Positions 1 through 28,385 of a stretch of DNA of 64,000 nt are shown piece after piece. Where the stretch lies: contig CAVNZM010000005.1 in assembly GCA_963693365.1 (NCBI GenBank), positions 3,658,001-3,722,000 on the forward strand, in the 5' to 3' direction. The translations under genes and the position numbers were made by a program. Under the pieces are notes generated by a model. It ran no database searches, was not told the DNA's origin, and was given only the letters and a program-made list of their open reading frames with translations. The number at the start of each line of letters is the position of its first letter. The first letter of the stretch is position 1. This DNA is from Amoebidium appalachense (lineage: Eukaryota; Ichthyosporea).

Positions 1-518
1 CCATTACAAGGTCTGTCACCCACAGGTACACACATACACAATCAATTATGCACTCATATCATACAACCACACCCGTAGCCTCTCCTTTACCTGTTCAATC
101 TTACACCCATCTCCCATTCTAGCCCCCGTTACCTCCTTCTCCAAAACCTTTGCCCATTATTGGACACCTGCCGTCATATCTCGACCTCCAATAAAACCAA
201 CTGCACAGCCGTAGTGACGCCACAAATTGAAATCAATGGCACGGACAACACAATGCAGCTTCTGCTACACGCACACAGAGGAGATGCATCAAAAAATAAA
301 GTCCATCCCACAGGGTGACAAAAAACCTGACCTCAGTCAAGCAACCAACAAAACGGGCGGAAACGCCCCTTGCATGAAACAACCACCCAGGGAGGCAAAT
401 GGGATATATACAGTGGCCCCGTGAGTAAGCAAGCACAAAGACGACAGTGACGGCACGAGCAGAGCAGTCAAGGAAAACAGAAAGAAGGAGAGGAAAGCAT
501 GCTTGGAAGGGATAAGAG

Positions 519-551
<33 letters not shown>

Positions 552-1024
552 TGGTTAAAGAGGGGGGGGGGGGGGGGGGGGGTTGAATGCGGAACACGGT
601 ACGAAGTACGCATACACGACGAGAAGCATGGTGCAGGACACATGCAAAGGCAAACATTCAAGTATGCAACATCAGCCATGTGCACAGTATGCGTCATAAG
701 CAGAGCCCATCCTCAGGGAGGACTCAAGTCATCAATTGCGTCTGAGTTTCGACCCCTTAGCCCGCGTATATACGACGCTCCAACGGGGGGGGGGGGGGGA
801 TGGAATTTGTTACAGTGCAAGTACACACACACACTCACGGCCGACAACACAATGCAGAAGTTGCAGAGCAGACAAACACAGTATGCATCACAAGTAGAGG
901 CCATCGGAGTGGAACGCATTGGGTTGAGGTGGGGTGGGGGTGGGGTGGGTGGAGAGGGGGGGGGGGGGGGGGAGGAGGGGACACAAAGCTCATCAGAGTA
1001 GGGTGTGTGTATGTGTGTGTGTGT

Positions 1025-1056
<32 letters not shown>

Positions 1057-1086
1057 ACAAAGCTCATCAGAGTAGGGTGTGTGTAT

Positions 1087-1117
<31 letters not shown>

Positions 1118-1138
1118 GGGGGGGGGGGGTGTAGGCAC
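1..1138. other. Low-complexity segment downstream of the minus-strand gene
   Basis: No convincing gene is visible here. It lies 3' of the last exon resolved for the minus-strand gene (1139-4196), so it may hold that gene's next intron and terminal exon. A short minus-strand stretch near 713-785 stays open to a TGA and reads SYIRGLRGRNSDAIDDL, which could be a terminal exon, but its acceptor is not convincing. The rest is G runs (about 521-550, 559-581, 789-800, 1027-1054, 1101-1129) and GT-rich sequence. Confidence 0.4.
978..1129. repeat. Tandem duplication ending in poly-G
   Basis: A unit of about 75 bp (GACACAAAGCTCATCAGAGT, then a GT-rich stretch, then a long G run) occurs twice, beginning near 978 and 1055. 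The copies differ mainly in GT and G tract length. It is a local duplication with no coding signal. Confidence 0.75.
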
Positions 1139-4196
<3,058 letters not shown>

Positions 4197-5458
4197 TCCC
4201 ACAGTGGTGGTGGCACGGAGTGCTTCTACCGTTTCTTAACATTGGAGAGACGGACAGAGCATCAACGAAGAAGTTTTGGCAAAACTCTGGACAGCACCAA
4301 GCTGCAAGGTCTGTGCTGGATGGGCGCCACACACCAGCACAATGCCCTACAGGTGGAAGATTGTCATGAACAAGCTCGGTATTCGTTTGCACAAAACTGC
4401 GAACTTCTGGCCTAAACCAAATGTCGAACCCTTTGCTGCCGGATGGTGGTCAGCAACCACCCCAGCTGCTAGATCTCTGCTGGATGCAAGCCGGACACCC
4501 GCCCTACGTGTAGATGGTCTCCGTGGACCAAACAAAAGTTCATGGGAAACAAATTATGGTGTATGATTCCGTAAGAATAATGAATCCCAAGACGCCCCTC
4601 TCGTTCGGGTGCTGGCAATCAAGCCCCAACCCAAGGATCCATGTCCATCAGCGCTGAACCATCAAACCCTCATTCTCGACCAAAGCCTAGTTTTTTCTTT
4701 AAAAAAAAAAAAAAAATCCTATGTACTACGGCATCTGGGCCAGTTTCTATATTAAGCCCTTTTCCTTCTTTCTTCAATTTCTCTCTTTCCTTTTTTTTTT
4801 CCTTTTTTTTTTTCCCTTTCTTAGTCCACTCTCACTTTCAATAAACTACTCTTCGGCATAACGACGAAAGTGGCGCCAAAAACGGCCCCACATGCAGACT
4901 GAGCCACCTCCCGCGGCCCTGGACACCCATGGTTCCTCTGACGTCATTGCTGCGTCATTATATGTCGAACCGAAATCCGGTTCGGTTTGGATAGGAAACC
5001 CGGTTTTATGGCTCGAACCGGCTCAATCAAAAAGGCGGGCTGTTCCGGAAGTCTACACTACACTGGAGCACAGCCAGTCAGCCAGACAGAACTTGGGCAA
5101 GAGTCACTTTTTTGTAGTGCAGGCTTTGTGTGTATGGTTATGGTTATCACGTTTCTCTATAGAGCTACCGTTAAAGCATAGCTGTTTTTGCTGCCGCATA
5201 TATGGTTCTGTTCTCTGTGGCAGGTTAAGTTGTCATGAGCCTCGCTGGATCCAACGCGTTTACTAAATAATCTCATGGGGGCTGCAAAATACTTGGCCAT
5301 CTGGTTTTCGGGTCCCACTTGCGCTGTACGCTTTTATCTATGAAAGAGGCTCTCGTCCTATTGTCCTCGCTATCACCGGAAATAGTGTTAAGGTTTCCTC
5401 AGCTTAACATTACTTTTGAACGAATCGGAAGTACAGGGCTCCGTCCTTTTCTGGAAAG
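4197..5458. other. Divergent intergenic region between two charged-protein genes
   Basis: About 1.26 kb separates the minus-strand start at 4196 from the plus-strand start at 5459. It contains short T-rich tracts (4690-4820) and otherwise complex sequence. Frames such as 4276-4566 and 4892-5266 show no recognisable domain and I do not call them genes. Head-to-head layout suggests promoter sequence for both neighbours, though I see no convincing TATA box. Confidence 0.4.
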
Positions 5459-7295
5459 ATGAGTGTCAAGAAAGGACCACACTTGCCACCCGATGTGGCC
5501 AAGTATATGAACCCCAAACGTGCACAATCAATTAAGGAGAGAATTCAGGATCCAGATAGACCGACGTTGGAGGAATTTATGAACAAAGTGAAAGGATTAG
5601 ACGAGGCATCGACTTTGGATGTCGATGAGCAAGAGCAAAAGAAGTTCAAGAAGGAACTGAAGAGAGCGAGAAAGAGACAGGAACGGAAGGCAAGGAAGTT
5701 GAGGGAAAAGGAGAAAAAGAAGAAGGAGCGTAAGGAAAAAGAAAAGAAAGAGCGGGAGAAGGAGAAAGAGAGCAAGAAAAAGAAGAAGAAGAAGAAGAAG
5801 TCCGACACGGAGAGTTCCGAGTCGTCTGACAGCGAAGATTCGGATGATCAGGGGTTTAAGCTATCGAAACTTTTGGGGCGGGAGGGTAGAACCAGTGATG
5901 CTTCAGAGCCCCCATCAGACTTGAGTGATTCAGATTTTCAAAATGCTATGCCAGAGGGCTTTGTGCCTATGCCAAAGCAGCCTGACGACGAGTCTCTCCC
6001 GTTGCCTCCTGTTGGTTCCGGGGCAGCGGCAGCAGCTAATTTGGGTGCTGGTGCGGCAATGGTTGCTGGGATGGTTCCTGGGATGGTTGGCATGGGGAAT
6101 TATGGGCATGTCGCCAGCCCCGTCGCTTGCTGTACCACCCATCAACCCAGCGCTTATACGACCAATGGTTCCCCAGGTGGGTGCAATACTGTCACGGTTT
6201 GTGGTGTGTTTCTTGGTCGCGGAGGCGTGTAGTCCTCCAGTGCATGTGAGTTTATATAAAGGGTACAATTCTTTTGCCTTTTCTGCAACAGGCTATTCGT
6301 TGTTGTCATTACTCGGTACTGGTGCTCTACTCTACCTGCCCGTTACTCGATCCTTGGTGCTTTTCTTTGCACCCACGTCATCCCCCCTTTGATATTATCT
6401 TGTGTTCCCCCCCCCCCCACACACACACACACCACCACCCCAATCCCAACCCCACCGCTAGCCACCCCCACCTCAATCCCTTCTCATGTTCTCTTGTTTC
6501 CATCCCCCTGCACCGTTGTATTGTGTACTGTGTTCAAACCTCACCCCCTCCCCTCCCTCGCCGCCCCTCCCCCCCCCCCCCCTCGCTTCATTCTTTGCGA
6601 TGTGGTATTCGCTCACTACCGCCTCCCCCCCCCCCCCCGGGGGGCCACCACTACACACACACAAACGGGCGTCTTCTCTTCCATTTCCTCCCCCCCCCCC
6701 TTTTTGGTCTTTTTACCATGGAACAGCTCCCCCCCCCCCCCCCCCCGGTCCACCTATCAGCCCCTTCTTTGACCGTTGTAAGACTTTTTTGCTTGTATAT
6801 CCGATACCATCCATTCAATGTTGCCCTCGTTGCAGGGTGTCTTTCTGTGCCTGTATTCTCTATGCTTGTGTACATGACGGTGTCCATATGAGCCTAAGTT
6901 GTGTTTTTGGTTGCGTAGCTCTGTGTCCACTAAGGGCATAATGAAGATGGCCATGTGTTATGGAAGGGATGCAGTGAGAGGCGGGGTGCTGGAAACGGGA
7001 GCCCTCTTTCTTTTTCGGAGGGGAGGAGGGGGTCCCCGGGTGGAAGGGGGAGTATGTTTGTTTGTGTGTGTGTACGCGCGCACGTATGCACGCGCGTGTG
7101 TGTGTATGTATGCAAGTGTGGGTGCATGCTTGTTTGTTTTGGAAAGGAGGGAAGCGGAAGGGGGGTATGTTGGCTATTGGTTGGTTTGGGGGATGGTAGT
7201 GGTGGTTTGTGTATGCTTTTGTGAAATATATATATATATATACTTTTTTTTTTTGTCTGTGTGTGTGGTGGTGGTGGTGGTGTGTATGTGTGTGT

Positions 7296-7342
<47 letters not shown>

Positions 7343-7454
7343 TGGGGGCTGTTAGAAGGCTAAGGTAGTTTCTTGCTTCTCTGCTTGTTTCTTTTTTCCG
7401 GGTGCATGTTATCTGTGTGCCCTGGTGGTGGTGGTGGGGGGGGGGTCGTTTTTT

Positions 7455-7485
<31 letters not shown>

Positions 7486-8700
7486 CTTCCTTCAGTTTTG
7501 GGGCAAAGACTGACACAAGTGTAACAACAAGCCTGCCCCATCTTCGCCCCCCGTCTGCCCCCTCCCCCCCCCCCCCCCCCCCCCTCCCTCCCCCACCCAC
7601 CCACTCACCCACCAACCCGCTTCCCCCCCCCCCCCCCCCCCCCCCCCCCACCCCCCACCCCTTCCCAGCACACTCATGCATACGTGTGGACACCTACCCT
7701 CCTCACCTCCCCACCCATGCATCCTGTCTTTTCCCAATACACGCACACACCCTGCACCCGGCAGATGCCTACCGTGACCATGGGGATGATGGGTATGGGC
7801 ATGGGCATGGCCACACAGCCCATGGCCTATCCTCTCCAACCCACCTACCCAACAGGCTCGCAAGTGGGCATGGCCGTGCAGACCACCCTAGCACGCCAAC
7901 CGCTCCTGTCTACACCGGCTGTCGTCACGGGGATATCTTCAACGGTTACCCCGGCAGCAACAGCTACACCCCTATCCCTACCCACCACGCTAGCACTACC
8001 ATCAGCAATGGCCCTTCCGACAGCCTCTATTATCAGCACACCTGTTACCTCGGTACCTGATCCCGCAACGACCATTTCGGCTTTCCAGAAAGGTTTGGAA
8101 GAGGGTAAGCGGCTCGCACAACTCGAACTTGAAATACAATCGCAAGCGAACCAAGCGAAAGAGTTGGATGATTTACAAGCGGCGATCAAGCGAATCAAGG
8201 AGGAATCGGAACGGAAGGCCAGAGTCCAAGCGGCAGTTGCGAAAATCGAAAGCAAGCGGCTATCGAAATCGGAGGCGGGCGACGGAGGGGTTAAGAGAGA
8301 GGCAGAGGGAGAGGTGAAGGTGGAAGGGGATGGACATGGAACCGGGTCGGAGACGGAAAGGAGAGAGGGTAGACGAGCAGATAGGCCGAAAAAACGGTCG
8401 AGATGGGATAAGACAGCACAAGATGTGGGTAAGAACGAGGTCAGTACAACGGAAACGGCAACAAATGAAGTGGAGAAGAAGGAAAACGTACCGATGGTTC
8501 TGGAGGGAAGTGGTGTGGTGAAGAGTGAAGTGGGTGCACCGGAAGCGGTAACTAGTGAATCGGAGAGGAAAGAGGACGTTTCGATGGATGTGGGAGGTGG
8601 TGATGTGAAGAGTGAGGTTATAGTAGCGGAAGCATCTAGCAATGTGGAGGAAAAGAAGGTCAAAGCGCCAGATGTTACGACTACTGAAACAGCAGAATGA
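5459..8700 (+). CDS. Lys-rich nuclear protein, FAM133-like N-terminus, C-terminal RSRWD motif
   Basis: Two exons: 5459-6176 (donor CAG/GTGGGT) and 7765-8700 (acceptor CCGGCAG, stop TGA), about 550 residues. The N-terminus has a YMNP tract and RPTLEEF, like the short conserved head of FAM133 proteins, followed by a long Lys/Arg/Glu helix (KKKKERKEKEKKEREKEK) and a Ser/Asp patch. Exon 2 begins with a Met/Gly/Pro-rich linker, then a charged coiled coil (around 8080-8260), KKRSRWDKT at about 8389-8412, and an acidic Val/Glu-rich tail. An RW flanked by basic residues resembles a UHM-ligand motif of splicing factors, so a spliceosomal role is likely but inferred. Exon 1 needs a +1 shift near 6094-6099: the frame from the ATG is good before it, and the next frame (PPINPALIRPMVPQ) is good after it and fits exon 2. 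This may be a sequence error or a real break. Confidence 0.7.
6177..7764 (+). other. Intron of the Lys-rich gene, filled with homopolymers
   Basis: A GT-AG intron of 1588 bp. It holds C runs (about 6408-6419, 6567-6582, 6626-6640, 6688-6700, 6729-6746), GT-rich sequence (7055-7300), a G run of about 43 (7299-7341), a T run (7464-7485) and C runs (7565-7650). Frames within it are proline, glycine or CV/TH dipeptide artefacts. Confidence 0.7.
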
Positions 8701-8993
8701 ACGGTGTGTACATGTGTTAGGGTGTTGTAATGTGTGGCTTATGAGTGTGATGATGTTAGCATAACGTTCCGAAGCATGCAACCTGTTCTATCAAAGTATT
8801 TCTCAGATTTTGGTGGGCGGGGTTTTGCACACTGCATGGGTATATGTGGTTGTGTGAGTATGTGTTTGGGAGTGGACCGGTGTGTATGGGTGAGCGGGTG
8901 GGTGGGTGTAAACTTTGATGATTAATTTTGCTGTTTTATTTTGTGTGTATGTGCTAACTTGCCAGGAATCAGTGGGTATCGGATAGGTGCGGT

Positions 8994-9057
<64 letters not shown>

Positions 9058-10279
9058 CTGTGGGTGGATGGTGTGTGTGTTTGTGTTGTGGGCGGGGGGG
9101 GTTTGGGGGGGGGGGGGGGGGGGGGGACTGGCACTTTATTTTGTGCGCAACAAAGGATGTAAATAGACGTAACTGTTTGCAGACCCATTTCTTGTTTAGA
9201 AGCGACTTCCAGATTTCGCCCTCGAGCTTATATAATTGTTTGTGAGCAAACGTGGCTTTCACTCGTTATCAAGTCCGATCGACATCGCCGTTGTGGATTA
9301 CATGTGTATGATGTGTACGAGTAATAGATTTGGGTTTATAATCACGAATCCTATTTTGTATTCACCAACTTGATTCTAGTCCGTTGAACTCCTGTACTAT
9401 TACACAAGACTTTCTATGGAATTGGTCACGGTCGACTTGCGAAACGGATGAAAATTGTCAAGTGTACTGGTTACACGTGCATTTACATCGATCTGATTTG
9501 CCTATTTGATGAGAGTCAGATTTGTCGAGCATCCCCCCCCTCCCCCCCCCCCCCCCCCTCCACACACACACACACACACACACCACCACCTCCTCCTCCT
9601 CCTCCACCTCCTCCCCTCCCCCCTTCCCCGACAACCCAACCCAACCCACACCCGCACACCGGCACACACACACACACACACCCACACAACTGCCCAGAGG
9701 TCCAAGTTGGTAACCTCGTCACTGTATAACTACTCAAATACTGTGATAATGAATGCACATGCACAAGAACCAAGGCCTCCTAATGGCACTCCATATACAA
9801 AGAATATCACTTACATGTACACCGTGCCTCCGTGCCGCTAGCTGCAGCTGATTACCCAACCAGGCAGACGGTAAACAGCTGAGCACTGGCTTCTAGAACG
9901 CAGCTCGCGGCGAGTGATGTCTGCGACGGCCGCCGTTTGCAAAGTCTATATGCAGTACCTCTGAGAAGGCTTTTCATGCTTTTTTTCGTAGAAGGCCTCT
10001 CTACCCCCACAACCTACTAGGGCCTGCAAAACAGCTCTTGTGGTTGGAGCTGAATAGCGGTTGGCCTCGGTTGTCGCCAGTGGAACACTACACTCCCAAG
10101 TACACTTGCTTCTGCATGCATAGAACAAGTCTTTGGAGGTCATCCTGGGCATCATATTATCCACACAGACAATTGCAAAGTTTATTCGCTAGACAGAACC
10201 ATAGTTATATCGGCTCTAAGTTGCGACTTTCAACTTCTTGCACGGTGACCGTACGGCTCTGTGGTCTACTATGGGCACT
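8701..10279. other. Intergenic region with (GT)n and CT/CA-rich tracts
   Basis: Between the Lys-rich gene and the first candidate COX10 exon I see no gene. It contains a (GT)n tract (8995-9056), a G run (9104-9126), C and CA tracts (9533-9690) and about 600 bp of complex sequence (9700-10279) that could include the promoter of the following gene. Confidence 0.45.
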
Positions 10280-10964
10280 ATGAGTGGTATTCTTCGGCAG
10301 TTGGGACAACTCTCCCACACAGGTACGCTATCTAGAACACCTTTTCTTCCCACTTTCCCCCTTTCCGACATCTAGCCGGACCTCCCTTGCAGGCCCTTTT
10401 TTTCCTCCTCGCCTCTCTGACAATCCAGGCTTGTGTTCTCTTTTCCCTACTCCTCCCCAACCCCCCCCTCCCTCCCTCCCTCCCCTCTCTCTCTCCCTCC
10501 TTCCCTCCCTCCCTCCCTCACCCCCTCCCTCCCTCCCTCCCTCCCTTCCTTACTCTCTCCGTCCTCTCACTCCCTCTCGTCTTGCCTCTTCTCCTCTCCC
10601 TCCCTCACTGCCTTCCTACCTCTTCCCTCCCTCCCCCCCTCCCCGTTACCCGGCCTCCCGCCCCTCCGCCCCCTCCACCCCCTGCACCACCACCACCACG
10701 AACACCACACACCACACACACCTAACGGTACAACTTTTGGTTTTGCACAAATTTTTATGCCAGCATACCCGGGTACACTGAGAATACACACTACAGAGTG
10801 TACACACATACACATGCACACACAAGGGGGGGGGGGGGGGGGGGGAAAAGAGAGAGAGAAAGAGGTTTGGGGGGGGGGGGGGGGGGAGTGGTGGCACGTA
10901 CAGCATATGAGAGAGAGAGGGGAGGCGGCGGGCGGCCGGGGGGGGTGGAGGAGGAGGAGGAGGA

Positions 10965-11028
<64 letters not shown>

Positions 11029-11096
11029 GAAAGTAGAGAGGCAGAGGGGGGGGGGGGGGGGGGCCTGGGGAGGGGGGGGGGGGGGGGGGAGAGAGG

Positions 11097-11142
<46 letters not shown>

Positions 11143-11617
11143 TACATATTCAGGAACACGAGCACTCTGATTATACAAGTTTTTTTCCTTCTTTTGGCCT
11201 TCTGTGGCAAATGAGCCGTGCGTGGGGAGGGGGGGGAAGGAAGGAAGGGACGGTGAAACAGAGAGAGAGAGGGAGAGGGAGGGAGGGAGGGGGAGATGGG
11301 CGGGGGGGGGGGGGGGGGGGGGGGGGGGGAGAAAGGGAGGGAGGAAGGGAAGGAGGGAGGGAGGGAGGGAGGGAAACGGACCTCCCCACTTGCACTCAGG
11401 GGTAAGCAGTTCTCTTTTAGGTGCTTAGTGTTAAAGGAGACTGGTGTGCTGCATGTTGCTGACTGGGATGAATGATGTGGTCCATGCAGGGTTGAAGCAG
11501 CCACTTGCTGCTCGCAGGCTGCAAAGATTGGCAAAGACACAACTCCAGCTATGGGTGTGTTATATTCTGAGTGGCTTTAGGCTTTCTTCTTCGCTTTTTC
11601 TTTTTTTTCTCCCTCTC

Positions 11618-11649
<32 letters not shown>

Positions 11650-11808
11650 GGGGGGGGGGGGGGGGAACATTTCAACTTGGCAGCCTCCCTCTCCGCCCCC
11701 TACCCCCTTGTCATTGCTTGCACGAAGGAGGATAAAGTATGGTGTTTGGGGGGGGACTGGTGAAAGAGAATGCAAGGGGGAATGGGAGGGTTAGAGGTCT
11801 GTCCCCTG

Positions 11809-11862
<54 letters not shown>

Positions 11863-12095
11863 GGGGGGGGAGGGAGGGGGGGGGGGGGGGGGGGGGGGGG
11901 GGAGGGGAGAGGGGGGAGGAGGGGGGGGGGGGGGGGGGGGGGCAGAGGAAAAGGATGGCGGGATGCAAGGGACAAGACGTATGGCTATGAAGAAGTCAAA
12001 GAAAATTGTGATGTATTCATGTATGCACGAATTTTTTATTATTTATTATTTTTATTTTTATTTTTGTTTGTGGGAGGGGGGGGGGGGGGGAGGGG

Positions 12096-12126
<31 letters not shown>

Positions 12127-12614
12127 AGGGGAGGGGGGGCACATTGCCGGATATGAGGTGCATGAACTGAGCAAATGTACGGGTTATGAAGACATTGATG
12201 TGCATGGCAGGGTGAATGCCTGGCAAATTTTGCTCGCTTACAGGCCCAGCCAGCATGTTGCTATGGTTGTTTTGCTTTTTCTTTCTCCCTTTTTATTTTT
12301 ATTTTTATTTTATTTTATTTTTTGGCAGGGGAAAGGCAGGGGGGGGGAGGGGGGGGGGGATTGGCTGCTTGTGGGCATGGTCGATTCGGGCGCCGATCTC
12401 TGATCAATTCCGTATGCTCGGTCTGCTCATCAACTCTACACCTCTCTGTCCACCACATCGTAGGCTACTTACGCACAGGCAGCGAGAATGGATTATTCTG
12501 AACCATTTGTTGTCTGTTTTTTTGGGCTCTTTTAGGGCTCTTTACTGATACTTGGGCTTCTTACAGCAGAAATGTTCGTGTGTACACCAACACAGAACCC
12601 TTCACCTGGCTACG
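10280..12614 (+). CDS. Candidate 5' exons of COX10 (mitochondrial presequence)
   Basis: Phase-compatible candidate exons precede the COX10 core: 10280-10322 (ATG, MSGILRQLGQLSHT, phase 1, donor GTACGC), 11490-11554 (reads LKQPLAARRLQRLAK, donor GTGTGT), an Ala/Arg/Met stretch from 12464 with an unclear donor, and 12567-12614 (acceptor CTTCTTACAG, reads QKCSCVHQHRTLHLAT, donor GTATGC followed by a C run, as in other introns of this gene). An Arg-rich, acid-poor N-terminus fits a mitochondrial import signal, which COX10 needs. None of this part is conserved in the family, so assignment rests on splice motifs, phase, composition and position. The join to 13452 is not resolved: phase 1 is required there, whereas 12614 ends in phase 0. 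Confidence 0.4.
10455..11375. repeat. TCCC-rich, (GA)n and G-run block
   Basis: TCCC/CTCC repeats (10455-10680) are followed by a G run (10827-10844), (GA)n at 10970-11026 and 11096-11138, and GGGA/G-run sequence (11225-11375). The strand switches from pyrimidine-rich to purine-rich within one intron. Confidence 0.8.
11821..12126. repeat. Interrupted poly-G tracts
   Basis: Two G-rich stretches (11821-11942 and 12074-12140) flank a short AT-rich segment. Both lie in the intron region of the candidate COX10 5' exons. Confidence 0.8.
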
Positions 12615-13451
12615 GTATGCTTGCGTCCCCCCCCCCCCCCCCCCCCCCCTCCCCCCCTCCCCCCGTCCCCCTCACTCTCTCTATCGTGTGGCATGGTCAC
12701 ACAAAGCGCAGACAGAGACGGGTGTGGAAGTGGTAGAGAAGAGAAGATAATGGTTTTGGCTTGGGGATAGAAACTGGTAATGTGGTGTGTGCTGCGTGAA
12801 TATTGATGCATTCCTGCTTGCTTCTCAATCTCTCACCTGTGTCCGTCCGTAGCCCCCCGCCATCTCTTCCCCACCGCTTCCCGCTGCCGTGTCTCCGTCC
12901 CCGTAGCCATCTATAGTTCGACTTTTCCGAGGAGCTCTTGTCCTGGCATTTGTCCTCATAGGACACGACTGAACGAGCCGGCCACGGAAGGGCGGCAATA
13001 GAGTTGGAAATATATTTTCACATCCCCCTCCCCTCCCCCTCCCCTCCCCGCCTTCCCCCCCTCCCCCCCCCCCCCTCCCCCCCCCCCCCCCCCCCCAACA
13101 CCCACACCAGCCTTGTGCCCTCTGCCTGTCAACCGTTTACGCATCATGGCGAACACAAACACAAAGTCAGACACACACTCTCCGGACACGTACTCTGTCT
13201 TTGGCCTTCATTACGTATTCATGTTTACACTGCATGCATGCACGGACCCTTCCCCCCCCCCCCCCCCCCCCCCCCTCCTGCCCGCCTCTCCCTCTCTCTC
13301 TCTCTCCCCCCCACCACTTCCCTGGCCCCCGCATTCTTTCTCCAGATTGTCAACCACACTCCCTAGAGCATGAAAGAACCACCGTTGCTATTTTTTTTTC
13401 CTTAATTTTTTTTTTTTTTTTGATGCGCACACCTCATGCCCCACACCTTAG

Positions 13452-22829
<9,378 letters not shown>

Positions 22830-23427
22830 CGTGTGGGTCAAACGAAATGGTGATTGGCTATTTCAGTGATCTTGTTTCCGGTCTGACAGATAGAGTGCTG
22901 GTTAGCACTCAATGTGTGTGAGCAATCATACAGCCGTTTTTTTTTTTTTTTTTTTTTTTTTTTGTTTGTTTGTTTTTTTGTTTTTTGTTTTTTTAGATCT
23001 TTAGATGCATTTCTGTAGATGACGCGGGACCCCCCCGGGTCTTTCTATTGGAACGCTATGTCAGTACACAGACAAGCAATCAAGTATCATAGTATGAGTA
23101 ATGCGTTTTGCACGGTCTTTATATCTTTTTTTTTTTTTTTTCTTTTTTTTTTCATATATAAATGGTGTGTTACAGGTTATTTGTGGCTATGAGTGTAGGT
23201 TTCACAGTGACAGAAGCAGATTTGCGATGCTCTGAGTGGCCATGTTATGTTGCAGTGAGATAACAGAGAAGTTATAAGCCGCCCCATGCAGTACCAACCG
23301 ATTTTTTTTGTTTGTTTGTTTTTGCTTTTGCTTTTGTTTATGTGGGTCTGGGTCTGGGTGTGGGTGTGTTTGACGTGTGTCGGGCGAGAGGGGGAGGAAG
23401 AGGAGGGAGGAGGGAGGGAGGGAGGGG

Positions 23428-23483
<56 letters not shown>

Positions 23484-23683
23484 CTGCACAATTGCCAAGT
23501 GTAGAGAACTTCGTTAGATTCATCAATGAATGCAATCATTACTCTCGGTATCATGACCTAAATAAATTCAACATTGCAATGCCACCGGCGGCCATACCCC
23601 CCCCCCCCCCTCCCCCCCCCTCCCCCCCCCCCCCCCGGGGCCCAACACACACACACCACCACCACCACCTTGCCCGCTTTATT
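22830..23683. other. 3' flank of COX10, convergent with a minus-strand gene
   Basis: T-rich sequence (22938-22995, 23128-23153), a G run of about 55 (23426-23480) and C runs (23599-23636). No gene is visible. The region separates two convergent genes. Confidence 0.5.
23676..23683 (-). terminator. Polyadenylation signal of the Cys/Trp-rich gene
   Basis: On the minus strand AATAAA begins a few bases after the TAA stop (23686-23684). It fits a eukaryotic poly(A) signal. Confidence 0.45.
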
Positions 23684-24209
23684 TTAATTGGGTTTATCGT
23701 TCACGTCGTTGGCACAGCACCCACGGGCCCACCCCTTCCACACCTGACCCTGAACACATGCGGGCTTGTTGCCGCAGCCACCAATGCGGTAGTCATACAC
23801 AAGGCCACGCGGGCATGTCTCGTCGCAACAGCCCTGGTTCCAACCCTTCCACACACACCCAGTGGTGCACACGGTGATCTCCCTGCATCCAACCCTCCAT
23901 GCGGCTTGGCCCTGGGGGCAATCCTTCTGACCAACAGCACGGCCATTGTTGACCGATGAAGTCGCCGCCGGCCAACCCCAGCCCCATCCCCAGCCGTTGG
24001 CGTTTGTGTTTGTGAAAGCTTTGCCGGCCACCAGCTGCTTGGGGCTGACCACGTGCAATATGACACACCGTTTTGGCCCGTCACGACCTGGGGCGCGGCG
24101 CGGCGGCAGCTGGCTTGGTGGCGTCCCACCCAGCCCACTCAAAGTCGGCATTGGCTGAACCTGCGGCAAACAGGACGGCACCGAGCGTGCTTGTGCTGAG
24201 AAGATGCAT
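23684..24209 (-). CDS. Small secreted Cys/Trp-rich protein with frame discontinuities
   Basis: The minus-strand ATG at 24209 opens a signal peptide (MHLLSTSTLGAVLFAAGSA, cleavage likely after ANA). Downstream, minus-strand coding is dense in Cys and Trp: two similar modules contain VCTTGCVWKGWNQGCC and VQGQVWKGWARGCC, and a Trp/Gly stretch reads NGWGWGWGWP. Such disulphide-rich repeats suit an extracellular or wall protein; I recognise no named family. The signal-peptide frame meets a stop near 24095. A second frame reads plausibly for about 80 bases (NGVSYCTWSAPSSWWP) and a third carries the rest to the TAA at 23684. Two compensating shifts or sequence errors would explain this; I found no GT-AG intron that restores phase. 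A TATA box and CCAAT-type motif lie upstream, supporting a real transcription unit. Confidence 0.55.
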
Positions 24210-24350
24210 TGTGGCGGAAGGGAAAAATAACGTTGAAGCAGTAGTAGTTGGATTTATGCGTTGGCGGCAGCGAGATGAAAGCGGGTTGCTGTTGTCGCCT
24301 AACGGGAAGGCAGGCTTTTGGAATGATTTGACTGCGGAAAAGGCAGCGCA

Positions 24351-24358
24351 TTTATATA
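24351..24358 (-). promoter_or_regulatory. TATA box of the Cys/Trp-rich gene
   Basis: The minus strand reads GGTATATAAATG about 145 bases upstream of the ATG at 24209. A CCAAT motif on the same strand lies about 50 bases further upstream. Confidence 0.5.
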
Positions 24359-24481
24359 CCTGCTCTGTGGGCTTTGAAATGTAAACATTCAGATCCACTG
24401 TTTTGATTGGCTTCAAAAATATTTCATGCCGGGTAGAGATTGGATCAGCTGCTGTCCTCCACCACCACCACCACCGCACAC

Positions 24482-24482
24482 A

Positions 24483-24539
<57 letters not shown>

Positions 24540-24555
24540 CGCGCGCGCGCGCGCA
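24482..24555. repeat. (AC)n joined to (GC)n
   Basis: An AC tract (24482-24538) is fused to GCGCGCGCGCGCGC (24539-24554). Alternating purine-pyrimidine runs of this kind can adopt Z-DNA. Confidence 0.85.
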
Positions 24556-24699
24556 TACGCACACACACACCTACGGCACACTCAGCCCTTTTGCTCAGCA
24601 TTTTTTCGTTTGGAGGTACCCGTTAGGATAACGGAGAGAAAGTTGACCGATTTAGGATCAATATTAAAAGCGCCTGTGGTGCCGTGGGTGTAATCTCTA

Positions 24700-28385
<3,686 letters not shown>

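Noticed and set aside
4892-5266. 124-residue frame upstream of the Lys-rich gene
   Set aside because: No domain, no splice or codon-usage support; probably 5' flanking sequence.
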